Shown one piece after another: positions 34,746-44,979 of a stretch of DNA of 64,000 nucleotides. The stretch is from Porphyromonas sp. Lineage in GTDB: Bacteria > Bacteroidota > Bacteroidia > Bacteroidales > Porphyromonadaceae. Location: contig JAUNLH010000003.1 in the NCBI GenBank assembly GCA_030532365.1, positions 1 through 64,000 on the forward strand, read 5' to 3'. The translations under genes were made by a program, and so were the position numbers. Numbering within the stretch: position 1 is the stretch's first letter; the number at the start of each line of letters is the position of its first letter. The notes beneath the pieces were generated by a model, which did not search any database, was not told the DNA's origin, and worked only from the letters and a program-made list of their open reading frames with translations.

Positions 34746-36536
34746 TCATCTAGAGAGAGGGGCAGTCTTCTCCTTTAGCCACACAGCTTCGTCAGCGTTA
34801 AGCAGTGGGGAAACCTCGTCGTAGACGCGTGTCTGATACTGGTTATACCACTCTAGCTCCTCATCGGTGAGCAGTGCAACATCGACCAGCTTGCTATCCA
34901 TGTAGCAAAGCGTTAGGGTCTCAAAGCGGAAAAACTTCCCAAAGTCAGTCTCGCTATGTGGCACCGTACGGATCAGGTTCTCGATACGTATCCCGTACTG
35001 ACCTTCGAGGTAAAATCCAGGTTCATTCGAAGTAACCATCCCGACCATTATCGGTGTCGGATTGAGGTCAGTTCGAATATTTTGTGGCCCCTCATGCACG
35101 TTGAGGAAGTGTCCTATCCCATGTCCGGTACCATGACCATAGTTCTTACCCACACTCCAGAGCGCTTGCTTCGCCAAGAGATCTAGATGAACGCCACACG
35201 TACCCTCCGGGAACACCGCCATTGCTAGCCGTATATGCCCCTTCAACACTCTAGTGTAGTCCTCTTTTTGCTCCGATGTCGGATGTTTCCCAAGTGAGAC
35301 TGTACGAGTGATGTCGGTCGTACCATCGTGGTACTGACCACCGGAGTCTAGCAAGAAGAGACCTTCGGGCTCCAACTCATAGGAGCTCTCAGGCGTAGCA
35401 CTGTAGTGTACAATTGCGCCATGCCCACGATAGCCCGCAATTGTGCCGAAGCTGTCACTCACATACTGCTCATCTGCAGCTCTAAAGGCAGAGAGTTTCA
35501 CTCCCACCTCATACTCAGTTGGGTGCTCACCCTTCGCTAAGCTCTGCTCAAGCCAGATGAAGAAGCGGGTCAAAGCGGCACCGTCCCTGCGCATCACACT
35601 TCTGTAACCTTGGTACTCAGCCTCATTTTTTACGGCTTTCAGGAGCGTGATAGGGCTAAGCTGCTCCACACGGAAATACGTCTCGGGGATTGCTTGGTAG
35701 AGGGCAAAATTGGTACGAGCTGGATCAACGAGGACGATAGCATCGCTCGGCAACTCCGCTACATCGTTGTAAATCTCTTCATAAGGTCGGATCACCACTC
35801 CATTGGCACCCAGATGGCTCTTCACTTCGAGAGGCAGTTTCTCCTTAAACGTATATAGCAAGAGCATATCACTCGTCACCAGACCATAGGCGATCCCGAC
35901 AGGGTTGTAAGCCACATCGTTGCCCCGAATATTGAAGAGCCAAGCTACCTCATCGAGCATCGTGATGATCTGAGTATTGGCACCAGCAGCAGCCAACTTC
36001 TCTCTCACTCTAGCCACCTTATCCTTGGTACTCTCTCCAGCATACTTCAGCGGTTGTTCAAAGAACTCATTCTTCGGCACCTCAGGGGCATCGCTCCATA
36101 CCTCTGCTATCAGATTAAGGTCACTTACAACCTCCTTACCAGCGACAGAGAGTGCTTCCTCGTACTTCCTGGCTTCTAGGAGAGACATTGACCGGTCTGC
36201 AAAGCCCACTCTCTTCACCTCTTGCTTGGTCCGCAGATAGTCCGTAATGGAGGGCGTCTCCGGAAGTCCCATCTTGCGTAATTCGATGGTAGTTCCCTCT
36301 AGCTGCTGTGCTGCTTGTAGGAAGTAGCGGGAGTCGGTCCACAGACCTGCCTCCTCACGAGTGACCACTACCGTACCTGCCGAGCCATTGAAGCCGGATA
36401 TCCACTCTCTCGCCTTCCAGCACTCAGGCACATACTCACTCAGGTGCTGATCCGAACTAGGTATGATGTAAGCATCAATATCATTCTGCTCCATCACCTT
36501 ACGCAGTGCATGGAGTCTACTCTTAATCTCTGACAT
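34746..36536 (-). CDS. pepP: Xaa-Pro aminopeptidase P (M24B)
   Basis: Metallopeptidase releasing an N-terminal residue next to proline, useful for an organism living on peptides. The 596-aa three-domain form has two N-terminal creatinase-like domains and a C-terminal pita-bread domain. Metal ligands are visible: LLDSGGQYHDGTTDITR (two Asp), GTGHGIGHFLNVHEGP (His), SNEPGFY and IRIENL (two Glu). No signal peptide, so it is cytoplasmic. It lies between the DUF4301 gene (27-bp gap) and the gamma-CA gene. Confidence 0.94.
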   Translation of the reverse strand: MSEIKSRLHALRKVMEQNDIDAYIIPSSDQHLSEYVPECWKAREWISGFNGSAGTVVVTREEAGLWTDSRYFLQAAQQLEGTTIELRKMGLPETPSITDYLRTKQEVKRVGFADRSMSLLEARKYEEALSVAGKEVVSDLNLIAEVWSDAPEVPKNEFFEQPLKYAGESTKDKVARVREKLAAAGANTQIITMLDEVAWLFNIRGNDVAYNPVGIAYGLVTSDMLLLYTFKEKLPLEVKSHLGANGVVIRPYEEIYNDVAELPSDAIVLVDPARTNFALYQAIPETYFRVEQLSPITLLKAVKNEAEYQGYRSVMRRDGAALTRFFIWLEQSLAKGEHPTEYEVGVKLSAFRAADEQYVSDSFGTIAGYRGHGAIVHYSATPESSYELEPEGLFLLDSGGQYHDGTTDITRTVSLGKHPTSEQKEDYTRVLKGHIRLAMAVFPEGTCGVHLDLLAKQALWSVGKNYGHGTGHGIGHFLNVHEGPQNIRTDLNPTPIMVGMVTSNEPGFYLEGQYGIRIENLIRTVPHSETDFGKFFRFETLTLCYMDSKLVDVALLTDEELEWYNQYQTRVYDEVSPLLNADEAVWLKEKTAPLSR

Positions 36537-36563
36537 ATCTCAATATTTTCTTTGTTATTATTC

Positions 36564-38102
36564 TTATCTATTATACTGATGTACAGGGCGAAGGAGGTCA
36601 TTGACCGTCTTGACGGGGTTGAAGGTCGTGACTGGCACCTCTACAAATGCGGTGTTCCAACGACTCATAGCTCCATTCCACAGACCTGGCAGCTCCAGTG
36701 CCTTTAGATCCCGTGCTCCACTGCTCTTATGACTCATGAAACCTGTCTCCTCGTCTACAAAGGCAGTGAGGTCAAACTTCTGACCCTTATAAGCTCTAAC
36801 ACAGCACACTAGATCAACGGGGTTGAAGTAGGTACTCTTATTAAACGCCTCTCTCTGCTCCGGATCCTCCCTATTTATCTGCGTGCTCTCCAGTATCTGG
36901 AGTGAGGTGACCCCCTCCGCATCACGCACGATATAGGGACCTCCGCCAGGCTCACCCTCGTTGCGCACCATGCCGCAGACCCGTATCGGGCGATTCAAGA
37001 GCTCCCGAAGTTGATCCGCCTGAGCATCAGGAGAGAGCTCCGACCAATTTTCGATGGTAACGCAAAATGCAGTCTCAAGGAACTCTCGCATCTCCTCAAG
37101 CTCAGAGCTACTCGGACGCCCCTCCTCCGAGAGCTCTGCCATGTACTTATGTACTTGATTGCGAAGGGTGATCAGATACCCACCTATCGCCTTCTTATAA
37201 ATGATGGTATCAGCCACGTAGTGGTCCGGCACCACGTTGTCTATATTTTTGATGAAGATGATATCTGCATCCAGCTCATTCAAGTTTTCGATAAGAGCGC
37301 CATGCCCTCCTGGGCGAAACATAAGTGAGCCATCCTCACCTCTCATCGGCTGATTATTCAGATCCACCGCGATGGTATCGGTCTCCGGCTTCTGGATGCT
37401 GTAGGTCACATCGTACTTCACCGAATAGCGATCCTCCAGGTCAGACAACCTCCGTGAGAGCAGGGTCTGAAATGGTGCTATATGCTCTGGCGAGAGGGTG
37501 AAATGGACGTGGACGATGCGGGTGCTATTGCTTGCATACTTGGCACTCTCGGCCAATTGCTCCTCAGTTGCCGTCCGGGTACCATGGGCATACCGGTGAA
37601 ATAAGATGAGCGCCTTGGGCAGATGACCATAGTTCATCCCCTCCTCTTCGAGCAGGTATCTGATCACCGTACGCCCCTCACCTATCTCTATCAGCTTAGC
37701 ACTAGACTTACCACCCTCACCCAGCATACAGGCACGGTCAAGGGCATCCGAAAAAGCAAAATCATCCAGATGCTCTATCACCTGAGTCACACTCTCTGAG
37801 GGCTCTGCTCCCTTGAGGTACTTATAGAGCTCCTTAAACATCCTCGACGCTGCCCCAGAGGCGGGAACAAACTTCTGCACCTTCAGCTCAGGGCTCATCA
37901 GAGCATCATCCCAGACCTTTAGGAGGTCACCCAGCTCCTCGTTATCAAAGACCTTGACACCCCCCTCCACTCCCGCAGGAGCCACGATATTGATGGGCTT
38001 AAACCCTTGTTCAAATCGGCTCAATTGAGCCTCCAAAGTCTTCTGGCTGATCCCCTTCTGTTTGAGCTGCGACAGATCCTCCTCAGTTAGTTTTATCTCC
38101 AT
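36564..38102 (-). CDS. DUF4301 family protein
   Basis: A 512-residue soluble protein of the DUF4301 family, common in Bacteroidetes and sometimes labelled NAD metabolism ATPase/kinase without proof. Recognisable segments are KFVPASGAASRMFKELY, LILFHRYAHGTRTATEEQL, FRPGGHGALIENLNEL and VPDHYVADTIIYKK, which resemble a nucleotidyltransferase-like glycine-rich fold. There is no signal peptide. It heads an operon with pepP and the gamma-CA gene and has a -7 box at 38151-38158. Its biochemical role is unknown. Confidence 0.83.
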   Translation of the reverse strand: MEIKLTEEDLSQLKQKGISQKTLEAQLSRFEQGFKPINIVAPAGVEGGVKVFDNEELGDLLKVWDDALMSPELKVQKFVPASGAASRMFKELYKYLKGAEPSESVTQVIEHLDDFAFSDALDRACMLGEGGKSSAKLIEIGEGRTVIRYLLEEEGMNYGHLPKALILFHRYAHGTRTATEEQLAESAKYASNSTRIVHVHFTLSPEHIAPFQTLLSRRLSDLEDRYSVKYDVTYSIQKPETDTIAVDLNNQPMRGEDGSLMFRPGGHGALIENLNELDADIIFIKNIDNVVPDHYVADTIIYKKAIGGYLITLRNQVHKYMAELSEEGRPSSSELEEMREFLETAFCVTIENWSELSPDAQADQLRELLNRPIRVCGMVRNEGEPGGGPYIVRDAEGVTSLQILESTQINREDPEQREAFNKSTYFNPVDLVCCVRAYKGQKFDLTAFVDEETGFMSHKSSGARDLKALELPGLWNGAMSRWNTAFVEVPVTTFNPVKTVNDLLRPVHQYNR

Positions 38103-38150
38103 CTTCTCTTCTCTTTTTCGGTCTAACTATCTTGGTTTATTCAACTACTA

Positions 38151-38158
38151 CAAATATA
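38151..38158 (-). promoter_or_regulatory. Putative -7 box of the DUF4301-pepP operon
   Basis: TATATTTG on the minus strand, 49 bp upstream of the DUF4301 start. It fits TAnnTTTG exactly. Confidence 0.45.
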
Positions 38159-38317
38159 TGATTTTATCATGAGAATGCGATCCCGACTGTGCACTAATTG
38201 TCGACGAAACCGATATCCTGGGTGATCCACCTCCCATGGAAGTGAGGGGAGGCTCCACACTTATAAAAAGGACTCACCGCAGTTACAAAATACAGACATT
38301 ACTACTTTGCAACCACC

Positions 38318-38421
38318 AAGACCCGAACTTCGATTGATCCGAGACCGGAACTTAAACTTATCTAAGTTCCCAACTTCGACGCATCTAAGACCGGAACTTA
38401 GATTTTTTAAGTTCGGAGGTC
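38318..38421. repeat. Pentad repeat element E (five 13-mers, 23-bp period)
   Basis: Units at 38318, 38341, 38364, 38387 and 38409, spacers 10, 10, 10 and 9 bp, total 104 bp. Three units carry AAGACC- or GAGACC-type left arms instead of AAGTT. The right end (AAGTTCGGAGGTC) is followed by the conserved tail CTTCAGAG at 38434. It lies between divergent DUF4301 and typA. The remaining 228 bp to the typA promoter (38422-38649) holds nothing I recognise. Confidence 0.9.
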
Positions 38422-38649
38422 ATTTTTCCCTCACTTCAGAGCTCGCATCACTAGACACTTCTATAGAAAACCGACTTGCATCCAGAAGGAGCCCAATCTT
38501 CATTGCCCCTCATCCTCTTTTTAATATCAAAAGCAACCGCACCTAATTGCCCAATCCTCACTTGACGGAGAGGTGTCATTTCAATCGCTCTCTTTGCCTT
38601 ACAATTGATCAAACTACCTGATAAGTGCGATGGTACTAACATTTATTGG

Positions 38650-38657
38650 TAATTTTG
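38650..38657 (+). promoter_or_regulatory. -7 box of typA
   Basis: TAATTTTG fits the consensus and lies 29 bp upstream of the typA ATG, leaving a leader of about 22 nt that contains AAAAGAAGGA. Confidence 0.5.
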
Positions 38658-38686
38658 CACCACAAAAGAAGGATATATTAGGTAAT

Positions 38687-40486
38687 ATGGAAGAAAGAAA
38701 GATACGAAACATAGCCATCATCGCCCACGTAGACCATGGTAAGACATCTACAGTCGACCGCATGCTACAGGCGGGGCACCTCTTTCGCGAAGAGAAGGAA
38801 GAGCTAGAGCAGGTACTCGACAGCAACGACCTCGAGAGGGAGCGTGGGATCACCATCACCTCAAAAAACGTCTCGATCAAGTACAACGGCTATAAGATAA
38901 ATATCATAGACACCCCAGGGCACGCTGACTTTGGCGGGGAGGTAGAGCGCGTACTCAATATGGCCGATGGCTGCCTCCTCCTCGTAGATGCCTTCGAGGG
39001 TCCGATGCCCCAGACACGCTTTGTGCTGGGCAAAGCCATCGAGATGGGGCTCAAGCCTATCCTGGTGATCAACAAGGTGGATAAGGAAAATTGCAGACCC
39101 GACGAGGTACAGGAGATGGTCTTTGACCTGATGTTTAACCTTGACGCCAACGAAGATCAGCTAGACTTCGTGACGCTCTACGGCTCAGCGAAGCAGGGGT
39201 GGTTCTCCGAGGATTGGCGCCAGCCAAATGACAACATCACCCCACTCCTCGATGCGATCATTGAGCATATCCCAGCACCAACCGTGGAGGAGGGTCCACT
39301 GCAGATGCTGATCACGACACTCGACTACTCCACCTACGTAGGACGTATCGCCATAGGTCGTGTGCATCGAGGTACGATCAAGGAGGGAGACCAGATAGTA
39401 CTGATGAAGCGCGATGGGTCTAAGGTACCCAGCCGGATCAAGGAGATCGACATCTTTGAAGGTCTCGGTCGCAAACGCGTCTCAGAGGTAGGTAGCGGAG
39501 ACATCTGTGCCGTAGTGGGGCTGGAGGACTTCGAGATCGGAGAGACCATTTGTGACGCAGCTCACCCAGAGGCACTGCCTACTATTGCTATCGATGAGCC
39601 AACGATGAGCATGCGCTTCACCATCAACGACTCACCATTCTTCGGCAAGGAGGGTAAGTTTGTCACATCTCGCCACATCCATGAGCGGCTCATGCAGGAG
39701 CTTGACCGCAACCTCGCCCTACGCGTAGAGCCAAGTGAGAGTGGCGAGGGGTGGAACGTATTTGGTCGTGGTGTGCTGCACCTCTCCGTGCTCATTGAGA
39801 CTATGCGCCGCGAGGGGTACGAGCTCCAAATAGGTCAGCCACAGGTGATCACGCGAGAGATAGATGGAGTATTACACGAGCCGATAGAGGAGCTGAGCGT
39901 CAACGTACCCCAGGAGGTAGCCTCACGCATCATCGACATCGTCTCTAAGCGTAAGGGCGAGCTGACGATGATGGAGCAGAAGAGCGATCGGACGTTCCTT
40001 AAGTTTAAGATACCCTCTCGAGGCATCATTGGCTTTAACAACCTGGCACTCACCGCCTCCAGTGGTGAGGCTATCGTGGCGCACCGCTTCCTAGACTTCG
40101 AGCCCTGGAAGGGGGAGATAGACACCCGCAACAACGGCTCCATCGTAGCGCTACAGACAGGGACCGCCTTTGCTTACTCGCTCAACAACCTACAGAGCAG
40201 GGGACGCTTCTTTATCGATCCTCAAGAGGAGGTGTACGAAGGTCAGGTGATCGGTGAGAATAACAAGGAGGACGACCTCGCAGTCAACGTATGTAAGAGC
40301 AAGAAACTCACCAACATGCGTGCCTCTGGAACTGATGAAAAGGTGGTGCTAGCACCGGCTATCAAATTTTCACTAGAGGATGCTCTAGAGTACATACGTA
40401 AGGATGAGCTAGTGGAGATCACTCCCAAGAACATCCGCATGCGCAAGATATTACTCTCCGAGACAGAGCGCAAGAGAGCTAGGTGA
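38687..40486 (+). CDS. typA: Translational GTPase TypA/BipA
   Basis: Ribosome-associated GTPase involved in assembly and stress adaptation. G1 AHVDHGKT is at residues 13-20; G3 [16 protein letters not shown] and G4 NKVDK are intact. The C-terminal TypA-specific domain contains the blocks [20 protein letters not shown] and [21 protein letters not shown] at 38687 ([12 protein letters not shown]) is chosen; an open frame extends upstream but would include the -7 box. Length 599 aa. It heads a rightward run with the glycosyltransferase and methyltransferase genes. Confidence 0.96.
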   Translation: MEERKIRNIAIIAHVDHGKTSTVDRMLQAGHLFREEKEELEQVLDSNDLERERGITITSKNVSIKYNGYKINIIDTPGHADFGGEVERVLNMADGCLLLVDAFEGPMPQTRFVLGKAIEMGLKPILVINKVDKENCRPDEVQEMVFDLMFNLDANEDQLDFVTLYGSAKQGWFSEDWRQPNDNITPLLDAIIEHIPAPTVEEGPLQMLITTLDYSTYVGRIAIGRVHRGTIKEGDQIVLMKRDGSKVPSRIKEIDIFEGLGRKRVSEVGSGDICAVVGLEDFEIGETICDAAHPEALPTIAIDEPTMSMRFTINDSPFFGKEGKFVTSRHIHERLMQELDRNLALRVEPSESGEGWNVFGRGVLHLSVLIETMRREGYELQIGQPQVITREIDGVLHEPIEELSVNVPQEVASRIIDIVSKRKGELTMMEQKSDRTFLKFKIPSRGIIGFNNLALTASSGEAIVAHRFLDFEPWKGEIDTRNNGSIVALQTGTAFAYSLNNLQSRGRFFIDPQEEVYEGQVIGENNKEDDLAVNVCKSKKLTNMRASGTDEKVVLAPAIKFSLEDALEYIRKDELVEITPKNIRMRKILLSETERKRAR

Positions 40487-40506
40487 GACAGTGAGGTAAG
40501 CAGGTC

Positions 40507-42273
40507 ATGCGTGACATGTCAAATGAGAATATCCTTGTGGTCATTGTCACACACAATGCTGCACCATTCCTCCACCTCTGCCTAGACCCATTTGTCGATG
40601 ACCGCAAGGGCATTGACATCATGGTGGTGGACAACGGCTCTACCGATGACACCTTGCAACAGCTCGGGAGCGACTTCCCCTTTGTGGAAGTGCACCCTAG
40701 ATCTCACAATCTTGGCTTCGGTGCTGCAAACAACATAGGGCTGGAGCTGGCGCTCGTACGCGGGTACAAAGGTGTCGTCCTCCTCAATCAGGATGCACAG
40801 ATCTCGGCAGATACGATACGAGCCCTTGCAGCTCAGGCTGATAAAGACCCCGAAATCGGTGTCATCTCACCACTGCACCTATCCGCAGATGGGAAGCAAG
40901 TGGAGCGTGGCTTTGCTCACTATCTACCCGAGGACACTAGCAAGCCTCTGATCGAAGTGCCCGCAGCCAATGCGGCGATATGGTACGTACCCCGTCAGAC
41001 GCTACTTACAGTCGGACTTTTCTGCCCACTCTTCTTTCATTATGGCGAGGATACGGAGTTTTGCTCTCGCTTGCAAGCAGCTGGGCTCAAATTAGTTATA
41101 GACACAACGCGCACTGGGATCCATGCCCGCAGTGAGAGCACTCCCACCCCTGAGAAAAGGAGGTGGCTAGACTACACCTACCACCTTACCGAACTATGCT
41201 CGCCGCTCTATGAGTCTACACTGCTTCGATACTGGCGAGGTCCTATAAAACTATGGCTGAAGGGAGGTGACGGCAAGAGGCTATGGAGACTTCGCAAAGA
41301 GGCAAACCTCTGGCTTCGGAGACCCCCTCTCGACCTTGCGGGGCTCAAGCGTGTCTATAACGATACTCCCAAGGCTCCGGTGCTCCTCTTGGTATACAAC
41401 CGCCCGAAGCATACCGCTCAACTGCTCCGAGACTACTGGAGACAACCCGAGGCAGAGGAGACTCCGCTATACATACTTAGCGATGGGGCGAAAGGTGATG
41501 ATGACATCGACAGTGTGCACGAAGTGCGTGCCATAGTACAGGAAATGGCACAGCACCCCATGGTGACACTGTGGGAGCAACCCACTAATGTGGGGCTAGC
41601 TCGCAATGTAACAGAGGGGGTCTCGAGAGTCCTAGCTCGGCATGAGTGTGTCATTGTACTTGAGGACGACCTACGGCTCTCTCCCTACTTGCTTCGATGG
41701 ATGAACGATAACCTCCAGATCCACAGCCACCACAAAGAGATTGCTCACATCCACGCTGGTACATTTTATAGTTCGGCTCAGCTTGCACCCAACCACCTAC
41801 TGAGTTTTGCTGGGAGTTGGGGCTGGGCAACATGGCGCGACCGCTGGGAGAGTCTCTGGGAGCCGGATGGGAAGAAATTATTGCAGCAGCTTGAGGCAAA
41901 CCCAGATCAGAAGAGAGACTTTAACTACGCTGGATTTATGCGCTTCAGCAAGATGCTGCAAGCACAGGTCGAGGGTAGGAACAACTCATGGGCAATCCGC
42001 TGGCATGCTAGTATCTTACTCCACAACAAGCTCAGTATCAATGCCCAGCCCCCTATGGTCTCCAACTCGGGCTTCGATGGCTCAGGGACCCATTGTGCTA
42101 ATGATCGCCGGTACACTACACCGGTAACCCCGTACCCAGTGTATGCTCATGAGTATCAGGAGGTAGTGGAGGATCAGTCTGCACGAAAGATACTTCGCCA
42201 TTACTACACACGAACCAACAATAAGCTGGTCAAGGGCTATTACAAACTCAAGTCACTCGTTAGTCGGAGATGA
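40507..42273 (+). CDS. Two-domain glycosyltransferase (GT2 plus second GT-A domain)
   Basis: A 588-residue cytoplasmic protein of two fused GT-A modules. Module 1 (residues 8-230) is rhamnosyltransferase-like GT2: VVIVTHNAAP, VVDNGSTDDT near 40-50, LLNQDAQ (metal DxD region) and FFHYGEDTEFCSRL. Module 2 (about 288-560) starts VLLLVYNRPKHTAQLL, has VIVLEDDL at about 383 and SWGWATW, as in GT families acting in capsule or LPS. It follows typA by 20 bp and overlaps the methyltransferase gene as ATGA. Acceptor and donor sugars are unknown; no other glycan genes adjoin. Confidence 0.83.
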   Translation: MRDMSNENILVVIVTHNAAPFLHLCLDPFVDDRKGIDIMVVDNGSTDDTLQQLGSDFPFVEVHPRSHNLGFGAANNIGLELALVRGYKGVVLLNQDAQISADTIRALAAQADKDPEIGVISPLHLSADGKQVERGFAHYLPEDTSKPLIEVPAANAAIWYVPRQTLLTVGLFCPLFFHYGEDTEFCSRLQAAGLKLVIDTTRTGIHARSESTPTPEKRRWLDYTYHLTELCSPLYESTLLRYWRGPIKLWLKGGDGKRLWRLRKEANLWLRRPPLDLAGLKRVYNDTPKAPVLLLVYNRPKHTAQLLRDYWRQPEAEETPLYILSDGAKGDDDIDSVHEVRAIVQEMAQHPMVTLWEQPTNVGLARNVTEGVSRVLARHECVIVLEDDLRLSPYLLRWMNDNLQIHSHHKEIAHIHAGTFYSSAQLAPNHLLSFAGSWGWATWRDRWESLWEPDGKKLLQQLEANPDQKRDFNYAGFMRFSKMLQAQVEGRNNSWAIRWHASILLHNKLSINAQPPMVSNSGFDGSGTHCANDRRYTTPVTPYPVYAHEYQEVVEDQSARKILRHYYTRTNNKLVKGYYKLKSLVSRR

Positions 42274-42992
42274 GACCGTTTCGGATGAAACAGTTCGCTC
42301 TCGAGCATCAAGCATCTGCACACAAGGTCGGGACAGATGGGGTATTGCTGGGAGCATACGCTGCAGAATACTTTGCCAAAGAGCCACCTCGCGCTGTACT
42401 TGATGTGGGTACAGGCTCAGGGTTAATCGCTCTCATGCTGGCTCAGGCTTTCACCGACTGCCACGTGACAGGCATCGACATCGATGCGCCCTCTGCACAA
42501 GAAGCAAGTCTCAATGCAGCTCGATCTCCCTTTGCCTCCCGTATCTCTATACTCGAGGGGGACTTTACCCAACTCCCCACTCCGAAGTCCCCCTACGACT
42601 TGATCATCAGCAATCCGCCCTACTTTACTGAGTCTCACTTCGCTGAGGACGCACGAAAGACACAAGCGAAGCACATAGGAGCATTGACTCCTGACGATAT
42701 CTTCGAGCACAGTGTGTCGCTCCTAGCGCCCACCACTGGCAGGGTAATGCTCATCCTACCGCCTAGCACATGGGATGGCTTTGCAAAGGCGGCTTCTCAA
42801 TATGGCTACTCCGTAGAGCACAAGCTAGAAGTCTCTACTCGCGCAGAGACACCACCGAAGCGACTGATCACGCTATGGTCAAGGGATAAGGTGACATCAC
42901 CAACGCTTAGTAGACTGACACTCCTGGCAGGCTCAGGCAGGCACGATTATACTCCTGAGTATCAATCATTACTCGCCTCATACCTACTTTAA
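42270..42992 (+). CDS. trmN6: tRNA1(Val) adenine-37 N6-methyltransferase-like
   Basis: SAM-dependent N6-adenine methyltransferase of the YfiC/TrmN6 family. The N-terminus FRMKQFALEHQASAHKVGTDGVLLGAY is diagnostic. Motif I is VLDVGTGSGLIALMLAQ (about residues 42-58), and the N6-A catalytic tetrapeptide NPPY is in IISNPPYF. Length 240 aa is typical. Its ATG overlaps the glycosyltransferase stop. Its partner across a 46-bp gap, hisS, is convergent and also acts on tRNA. Confidence 0.9.
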   Translation: MRPFRMKQFALEHQASAHKVGTDGVLLGAYAAEYFAKEPPRAVLDVGTGSGLIALMLAQAFTDCHVTGIDIDAPSAQEASLNAARSPFASRISILEGDFTQLPTPKSPYDLIISNPPYFTESHFAEDARKTQAKHIGALTPDDIFEHSVSLLAPTTGRVMLILPPSTWDGFAKAASQYGYSVEHKLEVSTRAETPPKRLITLWSRDKVTSPTLSRLTLLAGSGRHDYTPEYQSLLASYLL

Positions 42993-43038
42993 TTCTCTCT
43001 TGATTGGGAGCCGGATCTATCGCCCACTCATCCACAGA

Positions 43039-44400
43039 TTAACTCTTGAGCAGCTCGATCAGCTCTTGTATCGACAGGGTTTGTTGCTCACCTGAGTGCA
43101 TATTCTTTACCGAGATCAGCTTATTTTCGATCTCCTCTGCACCAACAAAGGCGACGTAAGGGATATGCAGATTATCCGCGTAGGTCATCTGACGCTTTAA
43201 TCGCACACTATCGGGGTACAACTCTGCTGAGATACCGGCTGCTCTGATCTGCTCTAAGAGTGGTATGATATACGCTACCTCTTTCTCTCCGAAGTTAACA
43301 AACATGAGGCGGGTACTGGACTCTACCGTCTCTGGGTACAGATCAAGTGCATTGAGGACATCGAAGATACGCTCTGCGCCAAATGATATGCCAACACCGC
43401 TCATACCTGAAACACCGAAGACGCCTGTCAGGTCGTCGTATCTTCCACCTCCTGTGATACTGCCCATCTCCACGTCAAGCGCTTTCACCTCGATGATCGC
43501 ACCGGTGTAGTAGTCTAGTCCCCGAGCAAGTGATAAGTCGAGTCGGATCTCATTATTCATCGGAGCGAGTGCCAACATCTTGAAGATATAGGACAACTCT
43601 TCGATCCCCTTGGCACCTATCTCACTGTCACCTATGAGCTTACCTAGTGAAGACAGCTGTTCTTCGGGCTTCCCTGATAGGCCCAGGATAGGCTTGAGCT
43701 TCTCACAAGCCTCCGCCGTCACTCCGCGCTCTTGTAACTCTCGAACCACACCGTCCCAGCCTATCTTATCTAGCTTGTCGATAGCCACGGTAAAGCCTAC
43801 CACATCCTCTACACCTAGCTCATGCGCAATTGCCATCAGGAGTTTGCGGTTATTGATACGAACAGATACTCGGATGCCAAAGCGGGTGAAGACGGTATCG
43901 ATGATGCGGATCAGTTCGACCTCATGCAGGAGGGAGGCTGAGCCGATGACGTCTGCATCGCACTGATAAAATTCGCGGTAACGACCACGCTGAGGGCGGT
44001 CTGCACGCCATACCGGTTGTATCTGGAAGCGACGAAAGGGGAGAGTTAGCTCTCTCTGATGCTGCACTACAAACCGAGCGAAGGGCACAGTAAGATCGTA
44101 CCGGAGCCCTCTATCACAGGCGCGTGCTGCGAAGTCATTGGGCTCTATGGTCAGTAGCTCGTTGCGGTCAAATGCCTTCAGCGGATCACCGGAATTGAGA
44201 ATGCGGAAGAGGAGTTTATCGCCCTCCTCACCGTACTTACCGGTAAGTGTAGAGAGATTCTCCATAGCTGGAGTCTCTATCTCCCTGAATCCATATAACT
44301 TATATACCTCACGTATGGTGTCAAAAATATAGTTACGCTTGGCCATTTCAGCCGGTGAGAAGTCGCGTGTTCCCTTAGGTATGGATGGTTTTTGTGCCAT
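43039..44400 (-). CDS. hisS: Histidyl-tRNA synthetase
   Basis: Class II synthetase charging tRNA-His. Motif 1 lies in [23 protein letters not shown], motif 2 in [28 protein letters not shown], and the His-specific motifs [14 protein letters not shown] and [12 protein letters not shown] are present. The C-terminal anticodon domain covers about residues 355-453. Length 453 aa. It lies 20 bp upstream (in gene order, downstream) of the nitroreductase gene and is the last gene of the ppk-ribE-nitroreductase-hisS run. Confidence 0.96.
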   Translation of the reverse strand: MAQKPSIPKGTRDFSPAEMAKRNYIFDTIREVYKLYGFREIETPAMENLSTLTGKYGEEGDKLLFRILNSGDPLKAFDRNELLTIEPNDFAARACDRGLRYDLTVPFARFVVQHQRELTLPFRRFQIQPVWRADRPQRGRYREFYQCDADVIGSASLLHEVELIRIIDTVFTRFGIRVSVRINNRKLLMAIAHELGVEDVVGFTVAIDKLDKIGWDGVVRELQERGVTAEACEKLKPILGLSGKPEEQLSSLGKLIGDSEIGAKGIEELSYIFKMLALAPMNNEIRLDLSLARGLDYYTGAIIEVKALDVEMGSITGGGRYDDLTGVFGVSGMSGVGISFGAERIFDVLNALDLYPETVESSTRLMFVNFGEKEVAYIIPLLEQIRAAGISAELYPDSVRLKRQMTYADNLHIPYVAFVGAEEIENKLISVKNMHSGEQQTLSIQELIELLKS

Positions 44401-44419
44401 TTCTTATCTATTATGTCTA

Positions 44420-44974
44420 TTATTTAGCTTGGTATTGGTTGTATGATATCACCTCCTCACGAGGCTTTCTTCTCTTACTTTTCTCCTCTTCTAGCGAGTA
44501 GCCAAGTGAGATGACGAGCGGCACACGGCGGCTCTTAGGGATACCTAATACCCTTCTCACCTTTGGCTCATTGACCCATCCGATGATGCAACTACCCAGT
44601 CCTTCGTGCGTCGCAGCTAGGGCTATATGCTCGGCTGCTATCCCAAGGTCGATGTGAGGGAAGTGCCTGCGCTTGATGACGTTGCCGAGTCTGCTACTGA
44701 TATTTCCAGACTCTTCGACGACAACGATAAACAGTGGAGCTTGGCGTGCAAAGTGGTTCATCTTGCCCGTGAGTGGCGAGGTAAGTGCCTCTGCCACCAG
44801 ATCTCTAAGCTCTGGCTGATCGACTACAATAAAGTGCCAAGGCTGGGAGTTGGTCGCTGAGGGAGCCAAGCGAGCAGCCTCCAAGATCCGCTCAACAGCC
44901 TCTGGAGGTACTGGTCGCTCAGTATCGTACTTACGATCGCTCTGACGATGCTTTATCAGTTCATAGATATCCAT
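44420..44974 (-). CDS. Nitroreductase-family flavoprotein
   Basis: An FMN-dependent NAD(P)H oxidoreductase fold of 184 aa. The N-terminal RQSDRKYDTERPVP FMN-binding arm, APSATNSQPWHFIVV near residue 40 and the HEGLGSCIIGWVNEPKVRRVLGIP block are typical. Substrate cannot be predicted; nitroaromatics, quinones or flavin are all possible. The gene begins 6 bp after ribE, so supply of flavin and a flavoprotein are co-expressed (inference). Confidence 0.9.
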   Translation of the reverse strand: MDIYELIKHRQSDRKYDTERPVPPEAVERILEAARLAPSATNSQPWHFIVVDQPELRDLVAEALTSPLTGKMNHFARQAPLFIVVVEESGNISSRLGNVIKRRHFPHIDLGIAAEHIALAATHEGLGSCIIGWVNEPKVRRVLGIPKSRRVPLVISLGYSLEEEKSKRRKPREEVISYNQYQAK

Positions 44975-44979
44975 CTCAC

